Assembly (NCBI GenBank): GCA_046729895.1
Contig: JBKPHP010000098.1
Location: 1 to 9,634, forward strand
DNA length: 9,634 nt
Direction: 5' to 3'
DNA from: DASXBA01 sp046729895
Lineage (GTDB): Bacteria > Actinomycetota > Thermoleophilia > Solirubrobacterales > Thermoleophilaceae
Of this stretch, positions 1-7,200 are shown in pieces. The notes below the pieces were generated by a model that saw only the letters and a program-made list of their open reading frames with translations, was not told the DNA's origin and ran no database searches. How positions within the stretch are numbered: the stretch's first letter is position 1; each line of letters starts with the position of its first letter. The translations under genes were made by a program, and so were the position numbers.

Positions 1-1815
1 GAGATCGCCGAGGCCATGGAACGACACGACCGCTCCGTCATCTCGGACGGCATGTCTCGTACCTTCGAGGAGACGGTCCCCGTCGACGGGGTCGAGCGGG
101 TCTTTCTCTCCGCGAAGAGCCCCTACTTCGCTCGCGACGGCCGGGTGGCCGGGGTCATCGGGATCTCGCGCGACATCACCGAGCGAAAGCGCGGTGAAGA
201 GCGGCAGCGCTTCCTCGCCCAGGCGAGCGCAGTCCTGGACACGTCGCTCGATCCCGGGGAGACGCTTCAGACGATCGCCAACCTGGCCGTTCCAAGCGTT
301 GCCGACCTGTGCGTCATCGACCTGCTGGAGGAGGACGGCGTCCTACGTGGCGTAGCGGTTGCGGCGATCGAGCCCGAGATCGCCGAGCGCTTGCTCGAAC
401 TGCGCCGCCGGTTCCCGCTCGACCCGACGGGCGATCATCCGGTGGCGCAGGCGCTCCGTGAGGGAGAGGCCCGGCTGTTCAGGGAGCTCGAGGATCTCTA
501 TGGGGACATCGCTCAGAGCGACGAGCACCTGGCATTCGCGCGCGAGATGCGCTACCGGTCGGCGGTCGTGGCCCCGCTGATCGCCCGCGGTCGCACGTTG
601 GGGGCGATTCTGCTGATCCGCTTCAAGACGGCCGATCGCTACGGTGAGCACGAGGTGGGCATTGGACGCGACCTGGGGCGCCGCGCCGCGATGGCTCTCG
701 ATAACGCTCGTCTCTACGCTCACCAGCGCGACGTCTCGGAGACTCTCCAGCGCAGCCTGCTGCCGGCGAGCTTCCCCGAGGTTCCCGGCCTGCGTTTCGC
801 CGCGCGCTACGTTCCCGGGGGCCCCGGGATGGAGGTCGGCGGCGACTGGTACGACGTGCTGCCGCTGCCGGGCGGCAAGGTGGGGCTGGCCATCGGCGAC
901 GTTGCCGGGCGGGGTCTTCGCGCGGCCAGCGTGATGGGTCAGCTGCGTACCACCCTGCGCGTGCTCAGTATCGGGAGCGCGGCGCCAGCAGAGGCTCTGG
1001 CCCGCGTGGATCGGCTCTTCCAACGCTTCGAGGAGGGCGAGATGGCCACGCTGCTCTTCCTAACGCTCGATCCCGCCAGCGGCGCCGCGAGCTACTCGGC
1101 CGCGGCCCACCCGCCACCTCTCGTCGTCGGACCGGACAGGGGGGCCGAGTACCTGGAAGACGCGCGCGGCCTGCCGCTCGGAGTGGCGCCTGCGCCGAGC
1201 TTTCCGGAGGCTTCGACCCGGATCGCGCCCGACTCCACTCTGCTCCTGTTCACGGACGGACTCGTCGAGCGGCCGGGGGAGAGCATCGACGATGGGCTGG
1301 AGAGGCTGCGACGCGTGGCGTGCGCAGGTCCCGCCGAGGCGCATCTCCTCGCAGACCACATTCTGGCCGAGATGCTCGGCGATGCAGAGCGGCCGGACGA
1401 CGTGGCTCTTCTCGCCGTTCACGTGACCCCGGTCGCGACCGAGCTGGACTTCCGTCTCGACGGGCCTCGTGACGACCTGTCCTGCCTACGCGACCAGGTA
1501 CGCGTCTGGCTTGGCCGGCAGCATGTGGGCGCGAAGCAGGTCGAGGACATCACCCTCGCCTGTAGCGAGGCCGCCGCGAACGCGATGGAGCACGCCTACG
1601 GATCGCGGGAGGGCCCGGTCGAGGTCCATGCGCGGCGCGAGGACGACAGGGTGCTGGTCGACGTCTCCGACCATGGACGCTGGCGGACGCCCCGGAAGCA
1701 CGAGCGCGGCCGGGGGCTCGGCGTAATCGAGTCGCTCATGGACGCGGTCGAGGTCGTGACGGGAGACGAAGGGACCGAGGTGCGGATGGTGCGCCGGGTT
1801 GGGCACGGCGCCTGA
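1..1815 (+). CDS. PAS-GAF-PP2C (SpoIIE) phosphatase with C-terminal RsbW-like ATPase domain, 5' partial
   Basis: The frame is open from base 1, so the gene starts upstream. The ATG at 16 lies inside a PAS domain and is not the true start. Counting from the first codon, residues 1-65 are the end of a PAS/PAC sensor (GVIGISRDITERK), about 70-240 form a GAF domain, about 250-475 a PP2C/SpoIIE serine phosphatase, and about 480-600 a GHKL ATPase of the RsbW type. The phosphatase keeps its metal-binding aspartates: D282 in GGDWYDV, D300 in IGDVAGRG, D419 in FTDG, and D466/D467 in PDDVALL. The ATPase keeps the N box (E523 and N527 in SEAAANAMEHA), a D-x-G motif (SDHGRW) and the glycine box GRGLGV. 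In this family the phosphatase typically dephosphorylates an anti-sigma-factor antagonist, while the RsbW-like domain phosphorylates one or binds a sigma factor. A cytosolic partner-switching stress regulator is therefore likely. The input signal and target cannot be told from here. Confidence 0.93.
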   Translation, partial: EIAEAMERHDRSVISDGMSRTFEETVPVDGVERVFLSAKSPYFARDGRVAGVIGISRDITERKRGEERQRFLAQASAVLDTSLDPGETLQTIANLAVPSVADLCVIDLLEEDGVLRGVAVAAIEPEIAERLLELRRRFPLDPTGDHPVAQALREGEARLFRELEDLYGDIAQSDEHLAFAREMRYRSAVVAPLIARGRTLGAILLIRFKTADRYGEHEVGIGRDLGRRAAMALDNARLYAHQRDVSETLQRSLLPASFPEVPGLRFAARYVPGGPGMEVGGDWYDVLPLPGGKVGLAIGDVAGRGLRAASVMGQLRTTLRVLSIGSAAPAEALARVDRLFQRFEEGEMATLLFLTLDPASGAASYSAAAHPPPLVVGPDRGAEYLEDARGLPLGVAPAPSFPEASTRIAPDSTLLLFTDGLVERPGESIDDGLERLRRVACAGPAEAHLLADHILAEMLGDAERPDDVALLAVHVTPVATELDFRLDGPRDDLSCLRDQVRVWLGRQHVGAKQVEDITLACSEAAANAMEHAYGSREGPVEVHARREDDRVLVDVSDHGRWRTPRKHERGRGLGVIESLMDAVEVVTGDEGTEVRMVRRVGHGA

Positions 1816-1833
1816 CGCCAGCGGGCCGCCCCG

Positions 1834-1856
1834 CGTCCCCGGGAGTCCGCGGGACG
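1834..1856 (+). terminator. GC-rich hairpin after the phosphatase gene, possible terminator
   Basis: CGTCCC (1834-1839) and GGGACG (1851-1856) form a perfect 6-bp stem around an 11-base loop, 19 bases after the stop codon at 1813-1815. No T-run follows, so this is at best an actinobacterial-style terminator without a U tract. In DNA this GC-rich such a stem can arise by chance. The rest of the gap to 1940 shows nothing I recognise. Confidence 0.25.
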
Positions 1857-1940
1857 ACCTCGCTGAGAAGTACTTACCCGGGGCCCACTGGCTGTGCAGA
1901 GCCGCCGTGAGGACTGCCGCCGGGATACCCCAAGGCGAGT

Positions 1941-2595
1941 GTGCGCAACGGGATCAAGGTGACCTCACTGATCCTCGTGCTGGCGATAATCGCCCTGTCG
2001 CTGCTCGTCACCCGTGTGGCCGGGATCATGCTCGCGCTGACCGGGATGTCTCGCGAATCCGCGCGGTTCCAAGCGCTCTCGGGCTTCACCGGTGTGGGCT
2101 TTACCACCGGCGAGGCGAGTCCGTGACGCGCCACCCGATCCGGCGGCGAATCGTGCTGGTGCTGATGCTGCTTGGAAGCGCAGGCGTGGTCACCGCCGCG
2201 GCGTCGCTGATCGTCTCGTTGGGCGGCGCGTCCGAGGGTCAGCGCGCGTCACGCGCGCTCGTCCTACTCGGAGGGTTGCTCCTGCTCCTCGTGCTCAGCC
2301 GAAGCCGACTCGTGGATGCCGCGCTCGCCCGTGTTACGGCGCGTCTGATGCGTGCGCGGGGGCTCGACGTACGGGACTACTCGGGACTGCTCCAGCTCGA
2401 GGGCGGCCACCGGGTCGGCAAGCTGGAGGTGGAGGAGGACGACTGGGTTGCGGGGCGTACGCTCGAGGATCTCCGGCTGCGCGACGAGGGCGTCCTGGTG
2501 CTGGGCATCCACCGCCCGGGGGGCGAGTACGCGACGAGCGCCGGCGCGGCACGGCCGGCGAGCGCGCCCACCGCGAGGCCGTCGGCGTGACTTGA
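1941..2595 (+). pseudogene. TrkA-C domain membrane protein, broken by a frameshift and probably an internal deletion
   Basis: The reading starts at GTG 1941 and runs to a TGA at 2124-2126. It gives one membrane helix (about residues 6-28) and the motif SGFTGVGFTTGEA. The family-typical continuation, ESVTRHPIRRRIVLVLMLLG, is in the next frame. Adding one G after base 2117 joins the two without loss. The second part has two more hydrophobic stretches (about 2153-2220 and 2255-2300), then a cytoplasmic segment (LDVRDYSGLLQL, KLEVEEDDWVAGRTL, LRLRDEGVLVLGI) that looks like the front half of a TrkA-C (RCK_C) ligand-binding domain. After GGEY at 2519-2530 the expected tail of that domain is missing, and family-like tail residues DERRRGTAGERAHREAV appear in a third frame up to the stop at 2593-2595. 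The frame used by the middle part stops at 2588-2590. An alternative is two translationally coupled genes, because GTG 2123 overlaps the TGA. I favour a damaged gene or a sequencing error. The cargo is unknown; a link to ion transport is only suggested by the domain. Confidence 0.6.
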
Positions 2596-2610
2596 TCCTC
2601 GCGCTCCGAG

Positions 2611-2624
2611 GTCAGGTGCCTGAC
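2611..2624. repeat. Inverted repeat between convergent genes, possible bidirectional terminator
   Basis: GTCAG (2611-2615) and CTGAC (2620-2624) pair perfectly around GTGC. The pairing can be drawn as 6 bp (GTCAGG/CCTGAC) with a 2-base loop. It sits in the 42-bp gap between the end of the TrkA-C-like gene (2595) and the end of the minus-strand DUF1360 gene (2638), where a two-way terminator would be expected. There is no T-run on either side, so the termination role is inferred from position. Confidence 0.35.
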
Positions 2625-2637
2625 ACGGCCCTCGCCG

Positions 2638-3162
2638 CTAGCTGCCGCCCAGCCCCCGGTCCTCGGCGGCCTTGTAGGCGATCTGTAGGAAGTCCGAGAT
2701 CGTCAGGGCCGTCAGGGTCGAAGCCACGACCCGGGTGACCCGCGGGGCCCAGATGAGTCCCACGTTCATGCCTCCGGCGGCCCACAAGCCAAGGCAGTAG
2801 GGGCACGCGATCAGCTCACCGATCGCGCGTCGCAGCCCCTTCCCGCGGACGCTCTCCTCGACCTCGCCCGGGCCCGCATCCCGCTCGTACTCCGTGAAGG
2901 GGGCCCGCACGAAGGCCGTGACCTTGTCCTTCGCCACGAGGCGGCTCAGCTTGTGGCTGGCGGTGCCGACCAGCACCACGTCGCCCGCGCCCACGCGCTC
3001 CGGCAACCGGCGGCTGCGCGCCGCGGCTAGCAGCGCCCCGCCGAAGGCGGCGTTGAACAGGGCCGTCAGCGCCGCAAACGAGACGAACGGCGGGCGCTCC
3101 TCGGGCCGCGCATAGCCGCTGTATGGGCCGCGGGGCTGCTTCGGCTCGGTCTCAACGGTCAT
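2638..3162 (-). CDS. DUF1360 family membrane protein
   Basis: This is a 174-residue protein starting at an ATG whose complement is 3160-3162 (MTVETEPKQP) and ending at the TAG at 2638-2640. It has a hydrophobic segment at about residues 28-47 (FAALTALFNAAFGGALLAAA). The signatures I associate with DUF1360 follow: VLVGTASHKLSRLVAKDKVTAFVRAPFTEYE, here from about residue 64, and LIACPYCLGLWAAG with its CPYC pair. A second hydrophobic region (WAAGGMNVGLIW) and a C-terminal amphipathic helix (STLTALTISDFLQIAYK) complete it. The biochemical role of the family is not established. The frame stays open upstream of this ATG, but only as the antisense of the oxidoreductase gene, so the ATG at 3162 was kept. 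No clear Shine-Dalgarno sequence precedes it. It is divergent from the oxidoreductase at 3266 and convergent with the TrkA-C-like gene. Confidence 0.85.
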   Translation of the reverse strand: MTVETEPKQPRGPYSGYARPEERPPFVSFAALTALFNAAFGGALLAAARSRRLPERVGAGDVVLVGTASHKLSRLVAKDKVTAFVRAPFTEYERDAGPGEVEESVRGKGLRRAIGELIACPYCLGLWAAGGMNVGLIWAPRVTRVVASTLTALTISDFLQIAYKAAEDRGLGGS

Positions 3163-3170
3163 GCCGCTGC

Positions 3171-3256
3171 CGTACCCCCGGGGGGTGCGAGGCAAACGAC
3201 CGCGCCGAGCCTCCAAGGGCGACCGCCTCGTTTTCGTGGCGCGGGTAAGGGGTACG
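3171..3256. repeat. Spaced 8-bp inverted repeat in the divergent intergenic region
   Basis: CGTACCCC at 3171-3178 has its exact reverse complement GGGGTACG at 3249-3256, 70 bp apart. The pair brackets the divergent gap between the DUF1360 gene (start 3162) and the oxidoreductase (start 3266), so each copy lies close to one start codon. The right copy overlaps the only Shine-Dalgarno-like stretch of the oxidoreductase (AAGGGG 3247-3252). The left copy runs into a C5G6 block. A protein-binding role is conceivable but chance is also plausible. I see no convincing -35/-10 pair in the gap. Confidence 0.25.
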
Positions 3257-3265
3257 CCCACGGCG

Positions 3266-4138
3266 ATGGACAGCGTCGCCGTGATCGGCGCGGGCGGGAC
3301 CATGGGCCGGCCCATCGCCCGGAACCTCGCCCGGGCGGGGTTCGACGTCAGGGCGTGGAACCGGACGCCCGAGCGCGTGGCGCCGCTGGCCGAGGAGGGC
3401 ATCAAGGTCGTGGCAAGCCAACCCGAGGCGGTCGAGGACGCGGGCGTGGTCCTGACCATCCTGAGCGATGCCGACGCGGTCGCGTCCTCGATGGCCGGGG
3501 TTCTCGAGGGTTCCGGATCCGACACGATCTGGCTCCAGATGAGCACGATCGGGATCGCGGGCACGGAACGTTGCGCCCAGCTCGCCAGGGAGGCGGGCGT
3601 CGTGTTCGTGGACGCGCCGGTGCTGGGTACGAAGGCGCCGGCTGAGAAGGGTGAGCTCGTGGTCCTGGCGTCGGGCCCGGACGACGCCCGCGCTCGCCTC
3701 GAGCCTCTCTTCGAGGCGATAGGCAAGCGCACCATGTGGTTGGGCGAGGCGGGGACGGGCTCACGCTTGAAGGTGGTCGTGAACAGCTGGATTCTCACCT
3801 TGGTGGAAGGCGTGGCGGAGACCATCGCGCTCGCCGAGGGAATCGACATTCGCCCGGAGCTCTTCCTCGAGGCGATCGCGGGCGGTCCGATGGACTTCCC
3901 CTACGCGCAGATGAAGGGAAGGGCGATGATCGAGCGTGACTTCGGGCCGTCCTTCAAGCTGCGCCTTGCGTCCAAGGACGCTGCCCTCGTCGAGGAGGCG
4001 GTCCAGCGCCACGGTCTGGACCTCCCGCTCATCGCCACGATCCGGCGCCGCCTGGAGGATGGCGTGGAGGCCCACGGCGACGAGGACATCGCCGCCACCT
4101 ACCTCACCAGCGCCCAGGCTCGCGCCGTCCCCGGCTAG
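3266..4138 (+). CDS. NAD(P)-dependent oxidoreductase, beta-hydroxyacid dehydrogenase (3-hydroxyisobutyrate dehydrogenase-like) family
   Basis: The 290-residue length from ATG 3266 matches the usual size of the family (about 290-300). An earlier in-frame ATG at 3161 would add 35 basic residues unlike any family N-terminus. The N-terminal Rossmann fold opens with VAVIGAGGTMGRPIARNLARAG (G8, G10 and G14), followed by AWNRTPER, whose Asn-Arg pair suggests NADP preference. The substrate-binding signature QMSTIGIAGT and DAPVLGTKAPAEKGEL follow. The catalytic lysine is K169 with N173 four residues later (LKVVVNSW). The all-alpha C-terminal domain includes DFGPSFKLRLASKDAALV. Members oxidise or reduce beta-hydroxyacids and small aldehydes such as 3-hydroxyisobutyrate, tartronate semialdehyde, glyoxylate or succinic semialdehyde. 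The substrate here cannot be fixed from sequence. It lies 100 bp upstream of the formate dehydrogenase genes on the same strand, but a hairpin separates them, so a shared operon is uncertain. Confidence 0.9.
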   Translation: MDSVAVIGAGGTMGRPIARNLARAGFDVRAWNRTPERVAPLAEEGIKVVASQPEAVEDAGVVLTILSDADAVASSMAGVLEGSGSDTIWLQMSTIGIAGTERCAQLAREAGVVFVDAPVLGTKAPAEKGELVVLASGPDDARARLEPLFEAIGKRTMWLGEAGTGSRLKVVVNSWILTLVEGVAETIALAEGIDIRPELFLEAIAGGPMDFPYAQMKGRAMIERDFGPSFKLRLASKDAALVEEAVQRHGLDLPLIATIRRRLEDGVEAHGDEDIAATYLTSAQARAVPG

Positions 4139-4140
4139 CT

Positions 4141-4169
4141 CCGCGACGGCAGCCGTCCGCTCGTCGCGG
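4141..4169 (+). terminator. Hairpin between the oxidoreductase and formate dehydrogenase genes, possible terminator
   Basis: CCGCGACG (4141-4148) pairs perfectly with CGTCGCGG (4162-4169), an 8-bp stem with a 13-base loop, starting two bases after the TAG stop (4136-4138). A competing smaller hairpin, GACGG (4145-4149) with CCGTC (4153-4157), overlaps it. There is no T-run. Its position at the stop codon favours a terminator or a 3'-end stabiliser, and would make the formate dehydrogenase genes a separate transcription unit. Confidence 0.4.
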
Positions 4170-4222
4170 CCGACCTCGCCGGCATTCCGAGAGGGTGGCC
4201 GTTTCGGCATCGGGGCTGCGGG

Positions 4223-4228
4223 TATCTT
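4223..4228 (+). promoter_or_regulatory. Possible -10 element (TATCTT) for the formate dehydrogenase operon
   Basis: TATCTT fits the actinobacterial -10 pattern TAnnnT and stands out in a very GC-rich gap. There is no good -35; the nearest candidate in range is a weak TTTCGG at 4202-4207 with a 15-bp spacer. If real, transcription would begin around 4235, a few bases before the TTG at 4239, making the message nearly leaderless. This is a weak call. Confidence 0.2.
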
Positions 4229-4238
4229 TCGGCGCGGA

Positions 4239-7200
4239 TTGGCGAGGAAAGCGAATCGGAAGGCCAAGCTGGGCGACCGCGTTCCCCCGCTGCTGCGACA
4301 GCTCCGCGATCCGCTGGCCCTGGGTCGAGCCGCGCGGTCGAGGCGCTCCGCGTCGCTCCAGGCGCGCACGGCCACCGCCGACCGCGTGGTGCAGTCCATC
4401 TGCCCCTACTGCGCCGTGGGCTGCGGGCAGAAGGTCTACGTCAAGGACGAGCGCGTGGTGCAGATCGAGGGCGACCCGGACAGCCCGATCTCGCGCGGCC
4501 GTCTCTGCCCCAAGGGCGCCGCGTCGGAGCAATACGTGAACAGCCCGCTGCGCGAGTACAAGGTCAAGTATCGGCGCCCCCACGGAACGGAATGGGAGGA
4601 GCTCGACCTCGACACGGCCACCGACATGATCGCCGAGCGGGTGATCGGGGCTCGCCGGGACACCTGGGAGGAGCACCAGGAGGGCAAGCCGGACATGCGC
4701 CTCAACCGCACGCGGGGCATCGCCTTCCTGGGCGGCGCCACGCTCGACAGCGAGGAGAACTACCTGATCAAGAAGCTGTTCACGGCGCTCGGCGCGATCC
4801 AGATCGAGAACCAGGCGCGTATATGACACAGCTCCACGGTCCCCGGTCTGGGGACCTCGTTCGGCAGGGGTGGCGCCACCACCTTCCAGCAGGACCTCCA
4901 GAACGCCGACTGCATCGTGAATCAAGGATCGAACATGGCCGAGTGCCACCCGGTTGGCTATCAGTGGGTGATCGAGGCCAAGGAGCGCGGCGCCAAGGTC
5001 ATTCACGTCGATCCGCGCTTCACTCGGACGAGCGCCATGGCCGACCTGTACGTGCCGATCCGCGCCGGCTCGGACATCGCCTTCCTCGGCGGGATCGTCA
5101 ACTACATCCTCGAGAACGGCCGTGAGTTCCGGGAGTACGTGCAGCACTACACGAACGGCCCGGTGATCATCGGGGAGGAGTTCGCCGACACGGAGGACCT
5201 CGACGGGTTCTTCTCCGGCTGGAACGCGGACGACTGCGCCTACGAGATCGGCAGCTGGGCCTATGCGGGCACCGAGCAGGAAGCGGCGGCGGGCAAGAAG
5301 GAGCAGGAGGCGGACGTCTCAGGCGAGCAGGCGCACGGCGTCCACGGCATCGAGCTGGAGAAGGGTGAGCCGCCCGAGGTCGACATGGAGATGGAGCACC
5401 CGCGGTGCGTGTTCCAGCTCCTGAAGAAGCATTTCCGCCGCTACACGCCCGAGCTCGTGGAGGAGGTCTGTGGGATCCCCAAGCAGCTGTTTTTCGAGAC
5501 GGCCGAGGCCCTCTGCGAGAACTCCGGCCGTGAGCGAACCTCCGCCTTCTGCTACGCGGTGGGCTGGACGCAGCACACCGTCGGCGTCCAGTACATCCGC
5601 ACGGCGGCGATCATCCAGTTGCTGCTCGGGAACATGGGGCGGCCGGGCGGCGGCATCCTGGCACTGCGCGGCCACGCGAACATCCAGGGATCGACGGACA
5701 TCCCGACGCTCTACAACATCCTGCCGGGCTACATCCCCATGCCGCATCCGCAGAGCCGCGGGGAGCTGTCGAGATACATCGAGAACAACGCTCCCAAGAC
5801 CGGAGTCTGGGGGAACCTCGACTCCTACATGACAAGCCTCCTCAAAGCCTGGTGGGGGGACGCCGCGACGGCAGAGACCGGCTTCTGCTTCGACTACCTG
5901 CCGAGGATCGACGGCGACCACTCCGCCTATTCGTTCTTCGACCGCATGCTCGACGGCAAGGTGAAGGGCTTCTTCGCCGTCGGGCAGAACCCGGCCGTCG
6001 GCTCCGCCAACTCCAAGCTGCACCGCCTCGCGATGTCGAAGCTCGACTGGCTGGTCGTGCGCGACCTGACGGAGATCGACACCGCCGCCTTCTGGTACGA
6101 CTCGCCGGAGATCGAGACCGGCGAGCTGACGCCGGAGGAGATCGGCACCGAGGTCTTCTTCCTGCCGGCCGCGTCGCACACGGAGAAGGACGGCAACTTC
6201 ACGAACACCCAGCGTCTTCTCCAATGGCACTGGAAGGCCGTGGAGCCGCGGCACGACTGCCGCTCCGAGCTCCACTTCTTCTACTGGCTCGGCCGCCGAA
6301 TCCGGGAGAAGCTGGCGGGCTCGAAAGACCCCCGTGACCGACCCATCCTCGACCTCACGTGGGACTACGCGCTCCTAGGCGAGCACCAGGAGCCCGATCC
6401 GGAGGTCGTGCTCCGCGAGATCAACGGCTTCGACGCGGACCGGAACCTGATCTCGAAGTACCAGGAGCTCAAGGCGGACGGGTCGACGGGCTGCGGGTCG
6501 TGGATCCATGCCGGGATCTACAAGGACGACGTCAACCAGAGCGCCCGGAAGAGGCCCCACGCCGAGCAGAACTGGGTCGCGCGGGAGTGGGGTTGGGCGT
6601 GGCCGGCGGACACGCGGATCCTCTACAACCGTGCGTCCGCGGATCCCGAGGGCAAGCCCTGGTCGGAACGCAAGAAATACGTCTGGTGGGACGAGAAGCA
6701 GGGCGGCTGGACGGGGGTCGACCACACCGACATCGGCCCGCCGGACAAGCGGCCGGACTACGTGCCGGAGGAGCCGGCCGCCAAGGGCATCGATGCCCTC
6801 CGCGGCACGGCTCCGTTCATCCTGCACCCGGACGGCCTCGGCTGGCTTTACGTGCCCGCGGGACTCGTGGACGGGCCGTTCCCGACGCACTACGAGCCGC
6901 ACGAGTCCCCGGTCGAGAACCCGCTCTACAGCCAGCAGCAAAACCCGGCCCGCCAACGCTTCCACCGGCCCGAGAACCCGTACAACCCGACCGATGGCGA
7001 CCCCGGCACCGGCGTCTTTCCCTACGTCGTCACGAGCTACAGGCTCACCGAGCACCACACCGCGGGCGGTATGTCGCGCGTCGTGCCCTATCTCTCCGAG
7101 CTCCAGCCCGAGCTGTTCTGCGAGGTGGGCCCAGCGCTGGCCGCCGAGCGCGGCCTCGAGCACGGCGACTGGGCGACGATCGTGACGGCCCGCACCGCCA

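Noticed and set aside
343..1023. Minus-strand open frame of 226 codons across the GAF and phosphatase region
   Set aside because: It is a high-GC shadow: the opposite strand carries conserved GAF and PP2C motifs, and this frame shows no domain-like pattern.
1799..2122. Extending the second TrkA-C frame back to TTG 1799 as one 263-residue protein
   Set aside because: The first 108 residues are out of frame with the membrane segment at 1941-2117, which is the family-like reading; the region before 1941 shows no coding signal.
3163..3849. Long minus-strand open frame extending the DUF1360 gene upstream by about 230 codons
   Set aside because: It is the exact antisense of the beta-hydroxyacid dehydrogenase, whose domains and catalytic residues are clear. 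The extra residues resemble no family, and DUF1360 homology begins only after ATG 3162.
3936..4238. Starting the formate dehydrogenase at ATG 3936
   Set aside because: That would overlap about 200 bases of the intact oxidoreductase gene and add an Arg/Ser/Pro-rich stretch typical of out-of-frame high-GC translation.
4824..4826. TGA as a true stop making the formate dehydrogenase a pseudogene
   Set aside because: The stop falls exactly on the family's Sec position, the frame is intact on both sides, and a SECIS-like hairpin follows at the canonical spacing.
4869..4880. Perfect palindrome GGTGGCGCCACC
   Set aside because: It encodes conserved Gly-Gly-Ala-Thr of the enzyme and is explained by codon choice. 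It does not extend the SECIS stem convincingly.
4104..5147. Minus-strand open frame of 347 codons opposite the formate dehydrogenase N-terminus
   Set aside because: It is antisense to conserved cluster and Sec motifs and has no recognisable protein features.
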